A stretch of DNA of 39,157 nt, taken from assembly GCA_964461535.1 (NCBI GenBank), contig CAYWUY010000026.1:1-39157 (forward strand), given 5' to 3'. A model generated the notes under the pieces. It was given only the letters and a program-made list of their open reading frames with translations, did no database searches and was not told where the DNA came from. Origin of the DNA: Flavipsychrobacter sp964461535. Its GTDB lineage: Bacteria; Bacteroidota; Bacteroidia; Chitinophagales; Chitinophagaceae. Both the position numbers and the translations under genes were made by a program. Shown here in pieces: positions 1 through 7,086 of the stretch (its first letter is position 1; each line of letters starts with the position of its first letter).

Positions 1-398
1 GGCGTAAGTGTTATATCTAACTCCCAACTTTGCTTAGCATACTGCTGCTGCCTTATATATGCCTGTAGCGAAGGCATAAAATCATTTAAATGTGCGTAAA
101 GTGTAGTAAGCCCATTAGGATGTGTTATATATATAGCATGACCAAAACCACCTTTCTCCATTTTTATTCTAGATATATAACCATCGGCCGCCGCATAAAC
201 CATTAAGTTTTCTTCGCCTTTAGTTTTAATATCTATACCACTATGAAAATGACCAGGCCTACACTCTCCAAAATTACCAGCCAAGTATATAGGAATGTCG
301 AGCGGATTTCTAAAAAAAGATTCATTAGCTTTTGACTGTGCAAAAACTTGAGCAGAAAATAACAAACCTAATACTACAAAACACCGAGTTATATTCAT
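1..398 (-). CDS. M23 family metallopeptidase, C-terminus cut by window edge
   Basis: This is the N-terminal 132 residues of an exported peptidase; the gene runs off the left edge, so its full length is unknown. It starts at the ATG at 398 with a signal peptide of about 20 residues ending in VFAQ. The mature part shows the M23 (LytM-type) signature: GNFGECRPGHFHSGIDIKT with the zinc ligands H52 and D56 in HSGID, a beta-strand region starting VYAAADGYISRIK, and TTLYAHL with H103. Proteins of this family cut peptide cross-links in peptidoglycan. Divergent 188 bases away is an L,D-transpeptidase, and another follows, so a cell-wall remodelling role is consistent with the context. The family call is firm; substrate and any C-terminal domains cannot be seen. 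Confidence 0.85.
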   Translation of the reverse strand, partial: MNITRCFVVLGLLFSAQVFAQSKANESFFRNPLDIPIYLAGNFGECRPGHFHSGIDIKTKGEENLMVYAAADGYISRIKMEKGGFGHAIYITHPNGLTTLYAHLNDFMPSLQAYIRQQQYAKQSWELDITLT

Positions 399-585
399 CT
401 AAATGACAAAGCAAGTTTACGGTTGGCTAAATTATAACCCTACCATTGCATTTAAGGTAAAAATAAGACATAGGCATATTGTAAAATGTTATAAAATCTA
501 ACGAAAAACAAAGACTTGGAACATAGTAACAATATTCATAATTTTGCTATTATTACTGTAATTAATTAACATACTTGTAGCTGCG

Positions 586-1464
586 ATGAAATATTGGGCA
601 TTAATGCTTTGTGTAGTACTAGTTTCTTTTTGTTCTATCAAAGTAGTATTAGCTGACGAGCCTGTTAGTTTTATAGACGAAAACAGAGTAGAGGCTTACA
701 TAAGAAAAGTTTACAGGCAACTGAACTTTTCAGGGGCAGACCGTTTATCATACGATGCATTTGCTCCTGCTTACAGAGGTTATTTGAACATGCGCAATGC
801 GGGTGCTTTAAATACTGAAAAAGAAATTATATCCATTTGCGACTTTAGCCTTCCCTCTACTTTTGAACGCTTGTGGGTAATAGACTTAAAAGAAAAAAGA
901 GTACTGTACAATACTTACGTAGCTCATGGACAAGGGTCAGGTGAAGTGTGCGCAGGTGCTTTTTCAAATATTGAAAACTCCCACCAAAGCAGCGTAGGTT
1001 TCTACATTACGCAAGAAACCTATAATGGCGATCATGGCTTATCGTTAAGATTAGAAGGTAAAGACAATGGATTTAACGATGCCGCTAAAAAAAGAGGTAT
1101 TGTGGTGCACGGCGCACCTTATGTAAGCGAACAATTTATAAGTGGCAATGAAAAACTAGGCAGAAGCTGGGGATGCCCTGCAATTGCAGAGTCTTTAAAA
1201 GTGCCTATCATCAATACTATAAAAGAAGGTACCTGTCTATTTATATTCTACCAAGACCACAACTACCTGAGCAGTTCTGTTTGGATAAATCAAAGAGTAA
1301 CAGCATTACCTGAACCTGAATTATTTGCACAAGTACAGTTTCCTATAAAAAAGCAAATAAAAGAGGTGGCACCTACAGCAGCAGTTGAGCCTATAACTAC
1401 CAATAAACAACCAACTACTCCTGCACCTCCGCCACCTCCAAAGAATATATTATTATGCGACTAA
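586..1464 (+). CDS. Exported L,D-transpeptidase catalytic domain protein (YkuD_2 type)
   Basis: A 292-residue protein with an N-terminal signal peptide (hydrophobic residues 3-22, cleavage probably after VLA). The catalytic pattern of the compact murein L,D-transpeptidase family is visible: GIVVHGAPYVSE with H175, then GRSWGCPAI with the likely nucleophile C197. Other family marks are WVIDLKEKRVLYNTYVAHGQGSG (about 97-119) and the GFYIT strand. These enzymes form 3-3 cross-links or attach proteins to peptidoglycan in the periplasm. The C-terminal 50 residues are a Pro/Thr-rich low-complexity tail ending in a run of prolines. The stop codon overlaps by four bases the stop of the convergent, sequence-unrelated L,D-transpeptidase. 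Family is well supported; specific reaction is inferred. Confidence 0.85.
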   Translation: MKYWALMLCVVLVSFCSIKVVLADEPVSFIDENRVEAYIRKVYRQLNFSGADRLSYDAFAPAYRGYLNMRNAGALNTEKEIISICDFSLPSTFERLWVIDLKEKRVLYNTYVAHGQGSGEVCAGAFSNIENSHQSSVGFYITQETYNGDHGLSLRLEGKDNGFNDAAKKRGIVVHGAPYVSEQFISGNEKLGRSWGCPAIAESLKVPIINTIKEGTCLFIFYQDHNYLSSSVWINQRVTALPEPELFAQVQFPIKKQIKEVAPTAAVEPITTNKQPTTPAPPPPPKNILLCD

Positions 1465-3107
1465 GCTGCTGACAATAGTTTTATCAGCTTTGCATCTCTA
1501 CCGTAGATATCTTTTAGATATCTTATTTGGCTGGAATTATTTTCGTCTTCGAAAGCAGTTATGTACACTATATGTACCGGTATTTTATTGCTTAATATCT
1601 GCCATTGGGTTTTATGGGTTTTAATAATTTTCTCTAGCTTTTCGCTATCAAACTTCTTTTGTTCTAAGTCTGCAAGTATATACAATGCCAACTCCTTAGG
1701 CTTAGATAGACGTACACAACCCGAACTTAATGCTCTGTCTTTTTTACCAAAATCAGTTCGGTGTGGCGTATCATGTAAATAAATATCCCACTTATTAGGC
1801 AAATTGAACTTGACATAACCTAGTGCATTATCATCGCCGGGAGCTTGTTTATAGATATACCTCTTATAGTTTTTCTCAGTAATATTGTTAGCACTTACAG
1901 GATTACCTTTTTGGTCATAGGCTTTTAAACCTTTCTTTGCTAAATAGGCACCGCCACTTTTCATCATGCCGGGCAATACATCTTTTTTAAGTATAGTAGG
2001 CGGCACACCCCAAGGAGGATTAATGACTACATTTGTCATCTTAGCATATATAGATGGGGTTTGCCTTACGGGCTTCCCTACTACCACATTCATATGCATA
2101 GCATCTTCTCCATCTTTCCTTAAAAACAATTCCATTAAAGGTATATCTACTATTATATAGAGATTACCCATATCACGCTGCATCCATCTTATACGCTCCA
2201 TATTGGCGGCTGCTCTTAATTGCTTTTTCTCGAGAGGCATATTAATGGTAGCCAGAGTAGCACTATCAAGTGTGCCACTTATGCTTAAGCCATTATACCT
2301 TTGATATGCTACTAATAATGCATTAAACTCAGATAGACTATCCGGGAGAGATACATCACCCAATTCTGCAGAAAGTAATGTTTTAATCACCTCTTTATCA
2401 TAACCACTATCTTTTAAGTATGATAAGTTTTGAAGGTAGCTACTGTCAAACGACAACAATAAATATTTTGTATAATCGGCTTTTAAGGCTGCATAGGTAG
2501 GCAGTGTGCTTCTAAAGCTATCCATACCTATATATTTAGCCTGCAAACCAGTAAGTATACTTGTAATTTTCCAAGTAGAGTCATTAGCATGGTGCCAATT
2601 AGAATCAGCCTTAGCAGGATTCAATCGGCCTAGCAGTAATGTTTTAGCGGCATTCATATAGGTTTTAGTCATAGCCGTATCAAATGCTATAGCATCCTCC
2701 ATAGAAGCATCAGGGCGTTTCAAGCGTTTAGCCATACTACGCAAACTGTCAATCTTAAATACAGAAGTATCTAAACCATCGAATCTCAAATCTTCTAATT
2801 CTTCTAAAAACCTTACTGCAACAGTGTCAGGTCTATATCCATGCGAAAGCCAAATAGGATCGTAATCGTTGTGGAGATATACATACTTGAGCATATATGC
2901 CACATTCATACTGTCGGCCTTGGCAATGCTGTCGGCTGTAGGTAACAATGTTTGCATCTGCTCAGCAAAATCATCGTATGTAAAGTCTGTATGAACAGGA
3001 GCTTTTTTGTACTTACGAGTACGTTTACAAGATGTTTGGGTAAATACTGCACTAGCAGCAAGTGTAAAAATTAATAACGTAGCTAATACGCGTCGGGGAA
3101 TATTCAT
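1461..3107 (-). CDS. L,D-transpeptidase, YcbB/LdtD-like, probable lipoprotein
   Basis: A 548-residue exported enzyme with the three-part YcbB layout. A helical scaffold region (about 50-250) precedes a peptidoglycan-binding-like segment (about 255-292, YQRYNGLSISGTLDSATLA), then the YkuD catalytic domain (about 315-480). The catalytic pattern is complete: YLHDTPHRTDFGKKDRALSS with H445, followed by GCVRL with nucleophile C464. The signal sequence ends TQTSC, so C27 could be lipidated under the loose lipobox of this phylum. Such enzymes make 3-3 cross-links between peptidoglycan stems. It converges on the other L,D-transpeptidase with a four-base overlap, leaving no room for a terminator between them. 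High confidence in family; lipoprotein status is inferred. Confidence 0.92.
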   Translation of the reverse strand: MNIPRRVLATLLIFTLAASAVFTQTSCKRTRKYKKAPVHTDFTYDDFAEQMQTLLPTADSIAKADSMNVAYMLKYVYLHNDYDPIWLSHGYRPDTVAVRFLEELEDLRFDGLDTSVFKIDSLRSMAKRLKRPDASMEDAIAFDTAMTKTYMNAAKTLLLGRLNPAKADSNWHHANDSTWKITSILTGLQAKYIGMDSFRSTLPTYAALKADYTKYLLLSFDSSYLQNLSYLKDSGYDKEVIKTLLSAELGDVSLPDSLSEFNALLVAYQRYNGLSISGTLDSATLATINMPLEKKQLRAAANMERIRWMQRDMGNLYIIVDIPLMELFLRKDGEDAMHMNVVVGKPVRQTPSIYAKMTNVVINPPWGVPPTILKKDVLPGMMKSGGAYLAKKGLKAYDQKGNPVSANNITEKNYKRYIYKQAPGDDNALGYVKFNLPNKWDIYLHDTPHRTDFGKKDRALSSGCVRLSKPKELALYILADLEQKKFDSEKLEKIIKTHKTQWQILSNKIPVHIVYITAFEDENNSSQIRYLKDIYGRDAKLIKLLSAA

Positions 3108-3164
3108 AGTATCGGCCAGTGCCGTAAAATTTTAATTTATATAAAGCAAAATCTATACCAAATG

Positions 3165-3509
3165 CTACATTTCGGTCATAGGATCCCAAAATAAAGTATC
3201 GAAGCCTTGCACAATATCATCTTCTACCTTAATACCTTCTTTTTCAAGAGCATCTTGCATGGAAGTAGGGCTTCCAAAATGATGCTTACCACTTAGCAAG
3301 CCTACCCTATTTACAACTCTATGGGCAGGAACAGCCGGCAAAACTTGATGACAATTATTAAGAGCATAACCTACTATTCTAGCCCCGCCTGCTACACCTA
3401 TAACCTTAGCTATAGCACCGTAGGTAGTAACCCTACCGAACGGAATAGCCCTAACTATGCTATAAATTGTAAGGTATAAGTCTTCTTTTTCTTTGGCAGT
3501 AAGAGGCAT
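3165..3509 (-). CDS. Alkyltransferase-like protein (ATL), MGMT family without acceptor Cys
   Basis: A 114-residue protein matching the DNA-binding domain of O6-alkylguanine-DNA alkyltransferases: IPFGRVTTYGAIAKVIG (22-38), GGARIVGYALNN (41-52) and VPAHRVVNRVGLLSG (60-74). In true alkyltransferases the active site is PCHR; here it is P61-A62-H63-R64, so the alkyl-accepting cysteine is absent. Y30 and R44, the nucleotide-flipping Tyr and the Arg finger of the family, are kept. ATL proteins bind O6-alkylguanine without repairing it and, in characterised cases, pass the lesion to nucleotide excision repair; a PAHR version is known from Thermus. It is the last gene of an operon with trmB and a DUF5522 gene, two bases after the latter. 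Confidence 0.88.
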   Translation of the reverse strand: MPLTAKEKEDLYLTIYSIVRAIPFGRVTTYGAIAKVIGVAGGARIVGYALNNCHQVLPAVPAHRVVNRVGLLSGKHHFGSPTSMQDALEKEGIKVEDDIVQGFDTLFWDPMTEM

Positions 3510-3511
3510 GG

Positions 3512-3700
3512 CTAGTTTTTCTTTGAGTCTCGTTGATGTAGTAAATGTGTTCGTTTAGGTTCTTTTACATTTTCATAATTATACGGACAATTAAGACACC
3601 CATTACCACAGCAATATCCACGTTTCAGAAGATACTGGGCAGTAAAAACAAGCCTACCGTCAGGCAAAATGGTATAATCCTCATGCTCCTTCAGATTCAT
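3512..3700 (-). CDS. DUF5522 cysteine-rich mini-protein
   Basis: A 62-residue protein with the pattern QYLLKRGYCCGNGCLNCPY at residues 22-40, giving a C30-C31-x3-C35-x2-C38 cluster, preceded by an ILPDGRLVFT strand. This matches the small conserved family DUF5522. Four closely spaced cysteines suggest metal or iron-sulfur binding, but I know of no established function. The gene starts 20 bases inside the 3' end of trmB and ends two bases before the alkyltransferase-like gene, so translational coupling within the operon is likely. The family call is from memory of the KRGYCCGNGC motif. Confidence 0.8.
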   Translation of the reverse strand: MNLKEHEDYTILPDGRLVFTAQYLLKRGYCCGNGCLNCPYNYENVKEPKRTHLLHQRDSKKN

Positions 3701-4391
3701 GCTCTTGCTCTGCTCTCTTTAAAAATCTACCAGATAACTCAATTTCAGTATCGGGCAAGGTAAAACATATATAATATATGGTGCGGCCATCTTCTAAGTG
3801 CATTTTCTCATAAAAAGTTTGTATGGCTAATGGCCCGGTAGCTTTGCCCTTTCCATATATATCGGCAATATTTTCTAAGATAGTACACTTTTGTTGTTCT
3901 ATTACTTCTAGGGTAAACTCATATAAAACAGGGGAATCCGTTTTTAGGTGAATCTTACCTCCTTTTTTCATTACTTGCTGATAGAGGTGTAAGAAGCGCT
4001 CGTGAGTAAGCCTGTTCTTTTCTTTACCTTTTTTTAAGAAGGGGTCGGAAAATACAATCCATATTTCAGATACTTCGTCTTTTGTAAAATAATCTTTTAA
4101 CTGCGCTATTTGTGTGCGTAAGAAGGCCACATTATCTAAGCCTTCTTTTAAGGCAGTTTTGGCTCCGGTATAAATACGATTACCCTTAATATCTATTCCT
4201 ATAAAATTTCTGTCTCTGTGTTCTCTGCCTAGCCCTACACTATATTCACCTTTACCACAAGCTAGCTCTAGTGTAATAGGATTATTGTTTTTAAAGAAAT
4301 CTTGCCAATTACCCGCCATGTTTTCAGGAAACTGCAATACATTTTTATAAGTTTCTATAGCTTGAAACTTTACTAATTTTTTATGTCCCAT
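3681..4391 (-). CDS. trmB: tRNA (guanine-N7)-methyltransferase TrmB
   Basis: A 236-residue methyltransferase that uses S-adenosylmethionine to make 7-methylguanosine at position 46 of tRNA variable loops. The SAM-binding strand-loop TLELACGKGEYS is followed by the acidic NFIGIDIKGNRIYTGAKTA. The TrmB hallmark normally reads like FPDPWPKKRHxKRRL; here it is VFSDPFLKKGKEKNRLTHER, a variant I associate with Bacteroidota. The start was set at the ATG at 4391. An in-frame TTG at 4406 lies inside the predicted -7 promoter element (4404-4411) and would be untranscribed. First gene of a three-gene operon; the next gene begins inside its last 20 bases. Confidence 0.9.
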   Translation of the reverse strand: MGHKKLVKFQAIETYKNVLQFPENMAGNWQDFFKNNNPITLELACGKGEYSVGLGREHRDRNFIGIDIKGNRIYTGAKTALKEGLDNVAFLRTQIAQLKDYFTKDEVSEIWIVFSDPFLKKGKEKNRLTHERFLHLYQQVMKKGGKIHLKTDSPVLYEFTLEVIEQQKCTILENIADIYGKGKATGPLAIQTFYEKMHLEDGRTIYYICFTLPDTEIELSGRFLKRAEQEHESEGA

Positions 4392-4403
4392 AAAGAATAG
4401 AGA

Positions 4404-4411
4404 CAAAGTTA
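4404..4411 (-). promoter_or_regulatory. Probable -7 element of the trmB operon promoter
   Basis: Read on the minus strand this is TAACTTTG, an exact TAnnTTTG match to the Bacteroidota -7 consensus, 12 bases before the trmB ATG. No clear TTG is present 17-23 bases upstream, so the call rests on the -7 element and position. Confidence 0.5.
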
Positions 4412-4560
4412 ACTCATGTAAGCCTGAAAACTATGCACCTTATATACATTAAAAAGAGAGGAAACTAAAATACATTGACCACAATCATTGAATTAAAATA
4501 CTGACAATCAACTATTTACCATACTTTCATTTCATTATTAACTATCAATATTTACATGTG

Positions 4561-5382
4561 ATGAAAAAGAAATTTATTCTACTTCCCCTATTAGGTGCAT
4601 TTTTCTATGTTACCCTATCTAGTGACTCCAATGGTCCCGGAGGTAACAAATCAGGTAGCCACGGAGCATCTGCAAGCTGCGGTACTTGCCACGGTAGCAG
4701 TGCGACATCAGGAATCACCGTTACTTTTGAACTTGATTCTGCCGGAATACCTGTTACAAGATATGTAGGCGGCATGACCTATACGTTAAAAATGATAGGT
4801 ACCAACACAACCAGTAACACTCTACCAAAATTTGGCATGCAGATGTCTGTAGTGAGTGGCAGTGGTTCTAGCTCAGTTAATGCAGGAACATTTACATCTT
4901 TCCCAACCAATACCGATACTTCTAGGGTAGCTTCAATAAACATACTTGAACATAGAGCAAAACTTGATCCATCTTCAGGAACAGGCGGCTCTGGAACTTT
5001 GTATACAGTAACCACAACGTGGACAGCACCACCTACAGGTTCTGGAACAGTAACTGCTTATGGTATTATAAATGCGGTAAACAATAATGGGAATGACGGT
5101 AGTACTGACAAATGGAATTCAGCATCTTCATCATTTACTGAATTAGTACCCACTAGTATTAATACTATTTCAGAAGGAAATGTGATGGTATATCCAAACC
5201 CTGCAAGAGATGTTATTTATATAAACGGCAGTTCAGTTTCCGCTAAAGTATTCGACTTGAATGGCAACATGGTGGCTAGCGGTAACAACCAAATTTCTAT
5301 ATCAAACCTAGCATCTGGTATGTACGTTGTAAGCTATCAAATAGATGGACAATTGTACAACGCAACATTTATTAAGCAATAG
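4561..5382 (+). CDS. T9SS cargo protein with choice-of-anchor V-type domain and CxxCH motif
   Basis: A 273-residue secreted protein. The signal peptide covers about residues 1-21. A Gly/Ser-rich stretch leads to ASCGTCHGSSATSG, where C40-x-x-C43-H44 fits a c-type haem attachment site. A beta-sandwich domain follows (about 50-195), containing TYTLKMIG and TTTWTAPPTGSGTVTAYG. The last 70 residues form a type A sorting domain: VMVYPNPARDVIYINGS, VFDLNGNMV, SGMYVVSYQ. Domain order resembles the choice-of-anchor V family, whose function is unknown to me. The ATG at 4561 is preferred over an in-frame GTG just before it. A paralogue with an identical layout follows downstream. Haem binding is only an inference from the motif. 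Confidence 0.82.
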   Translation: MKKKFILLPLLGAFFYVTLSSDSNGPGGNKSGSHGASASCGTCHGSSATSGITVTFELDSAGIPVTRYVGGMTYTLKMIGTNTTSNTLPKFGMQMSVVSGSGSSSVNAGTFTSFPTNTDTSRVASINILEHRAKLDPSSGTGGSGTLYTVTTTWTAPPTGSGTVTAYGIINAVNNNGNDGSTDKWNSASSSFTELVPTSINTISEGNVMVYPNPARDVIYINGSSVSAKVFDLNGNMVASGNNQISISNLASGMYVVSYQIDGQLYNATFIKQ

Positions 5383-5397
5383 TTTATAATACTCTTT

Positions 5398-5434
5398 TAA
5401 AAAATAGACTGCTCTTTGGGTAGTCTATTTTTTT
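5398..5434 (+). terminator. Rho-independent terminator after the first CxxCH protein gene
   Basis: An inverted repeat with arms AAAATAGACT (5401-5410) and AGTCTATTTT (5422-5431), an 11-base loop, and a run of seven Ts on the plus strand. It separates the two tandem paralogues, so the second probably has its own promoter. Confidence 0.8.
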
Positions 5435-5538
5435 ATGCATATACCTGCTAAGTAGCCTTTTTATACATAATTTCTACTTATATTCGTGTGAAATATTAAG
5501 CCAATATTTTTTATTAAATAACTCAAAAACCAAAGAAA

Positions 5539-6327
5539 ATGAAGAAAAAATTACTCTTACTTCCATTACTAGCTGGCTTTGCCTATGTAACTCTATCAAG
5601 TAATAGTGGTGGTTATGGTTCTAATGCTACCGGNNNNNNNNNNNNNNNNNNNNNNNNNNNNNNNNNNNNNNNNNNNNNNNNNNNNNNNNNNNNNNNNNNN
5701 NNNNNNNNNNNNNNNNNNNNNNNNNNNNNNNNNAGCTCTAGCCTAATGCAGTTTGGTTTTCAGTTGTCTACAGTAAAATCGTCAGACAATAGCCAAGCAG
5801 GCAGCTTTGTAACCTCATCTTTTCCTACAGGCACTGATTTAAATGCATCTACTCCAAGACAACTATTCGGGCATACTACTCCTCTATCAGATTCTATGGT
5901 AGGCACTACATCTATTTATGTAAAAAGAGTACTATGGACAGCACCTGCAGCTGGCACTGGAAATGTGAAAATATATGGAGTTATTAATGCTGTTAACGGT
6001 GATGGAAATGCATCAGCTACAGACAAATGGAATACTGCCAATATTACAATTGCAGAACGCATACCTACTAGCATAGGCAATGTAATTATAAGCAACGATG
6101 TATATGTATATCCTAATCCATCAGTAGGTCAACTAAATATTGAAGTAGGCCATGTAACTAATGGCTATAACATCAGCGTATTTGACATTAGCGGCAAACT
6201 AGTTCACTCTGGCTGCGGAACTGAAAGCAGTTTTACATTAGACACTCACAACTGGTCAGCAGGAGTATATAATGTAATAGTGAACAAAGATGGTGTAAAT
6301 ACTAGCTATAAAATAGCTAAACAATAA
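5539..6327 (+). CDS. T9SS cargo protein, tandem paralogue of the preceding gene (contains assembly gap)
   Basis: A paralogue of the upstream gene with matching order: signal peptide (KKKLLLLPLLAGFAYVTLSS), beta-sandwich domain (VLWTAPAAGTGNVKIYGVIN, aligned with the same block upstream) and a type A sorting tail (VYVYPNPSVGQLNIEVG, VFDISGKLVHSG, SAGVYNVIV). A run of 100 Ns covers exactly the part where the upstream protein has its CxxCH motif, so presence of that motif cannot be judged. Alignment with the paralogue suggests about 52 residues are missing, more than the 34 codons the Ns occupy, so true protein length is probably near 280 residues. Function unknown; surface exposure or secretion is inferred from the tail. 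Confidence 0.78.
   Translation: MKKKLLLLPLLAGFAYVTLSSNSGGYGSNATXXXXXXXXXXXXXXXXXXXXXXXXXXXXXXXXXXSSSLMQFGFQLSTVKSSDNSQAGSFVTSSFPTGTDLNASTPRQLFGHTTPLSDSMVGTTSIYVKRVLWTAPAAGTGNVKIYGVINAVNGDGNASATDKWNTANITIAERIPTSIGNVIISNDVYVYPNPSVGQLNIEVGHVTNGYNISVFDISGKLVHSGCGTESSFTLDTHNWSAGVYNVIVNKDGVNTSYKIAKQ
5634..5733. other. Assembly gap (100 N) inside a T9SS cargo gene
   Basis: Exactly 100 Ns. By comparison with the upstream paralogue the real missing stretch should be about 155 bases, so this is likely a placeholder length. Confidence 0.95.
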
Positions 6328-6346
6328 TAAGTACGTAGTACTAACT

Positions 6347-6386
6347 AAAATGCCCTTACTTATATGGTAGGGGCATTTTGGTTTTA
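6347..6386. terminator. Hairpin terminator between convergent genes
   Basis: Arms AAAATGCCC (6347-6355) and GGGCATTTT (6371-6379), with further weak pairing toward the loop, followed on the plus strand by GGTTTTA. It lies between the second CxxCH-type gene (plus) and the response regulator gene (minus). It works best on the plus strand; on the minus strand the T-run is short. Confidence 0.7.
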
Positions 6387-6406
6387 CACAACAAATGGTT
6401 GCGAAG

Positions 6407-7039
6407 CTATATAAACTTATTATCTCTAGCCGTCTTTATAGCATCAGCTTTAGAATGCACATCTAGCTTGAAGTATATATTTTTGATGTGAGACTTTACG
6501 GTCTCAAGATCTATGTACAACTCTTCCGCTATTCTTTTTCTGCTTTTCCCAGTAGCTATCTGTTCTAGTATTTCAGTTTCACGACGTGTCAGAGGTGTTG
6601 ATTCATTCCTTTTAAATGATGAAATAACCATACGTGCTATATGTGCACTCATTGGGCCTCCCCCTTCTACAACCTCTTTTATAGCTGCTACAATTTTTTC
6701 TGGTGGTGTATTTTTAGTTAAATATCCCGAGGCACCATTTCCTAATGCTCTAAAAATCATGAGTTCGTGCTCGTAAACGGTAAGTATTAAAATATATGCC
6801 TCCTGAACCTGTTTCTTCAACTTTGGTATAGCATCTATACCCGAAATACCAGGCAACTCTACATCTAAAAGAATAACGTCAGGAGCAACATCTTCTATTT
6901 TTCTTGAGGCTTCCTCAAAAGACGCATACGTACCCACCACATTGCAGCCGGAAGTATTACCAATAAGAAAGGCGTAACCTTCTCTAATGGTTTCGTCATC
7001 CTCTATTATCACTACCCTAATATCGTTAGTTAAACTCAT
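6407..7039 (-). CDS. NarL/FixJ-type response regulator
   Basis: A 210-residue two-component regulator. The receiver domain (about 7-125) has the acidic pair D14-D15, phospho-acceptor D59 in VILLDVELPG, the switch residue T87 and K109 in GYLTKN. A LuxR-type helix-turn-helix follows (about 148-206: LTRRETEILEQIATGKSRKR, then LETVKSHIKNIYFKLDVHSK). It acts in the cytoplasm as a DNA-binding output for the sensor kinase encoded 47 bases upstream on the same strand, almost certainly its cognate partner. Target genes are not evident from the sequence; the two secreted CxxCH-type proteins next door are candidates by position only. Confidence 0.93.
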   Translation of the reverse strand: MSLTNDIRVVIIEDDETIREGYAFLIGNTSGCNVVGTYASFEEASRKIEDVAPDVILLDVELPGISGIDAIPKLKKQVQEAYILILTVYEHELMIFRALGNGASGYLTKNTPPEKIVAAIKEVVEGGGPMSAHIARMVISSFKRNESTPLTRRETEILEQIATGKSRKRIAEELYIDLETVKSHIKNIYFKLDVHSKADAIKTARDNKFI

Positions 7040-7086
7040 AACAGATTATTTAAAAGTAAATTTCGGATAGAAAAACCAAAATCATA

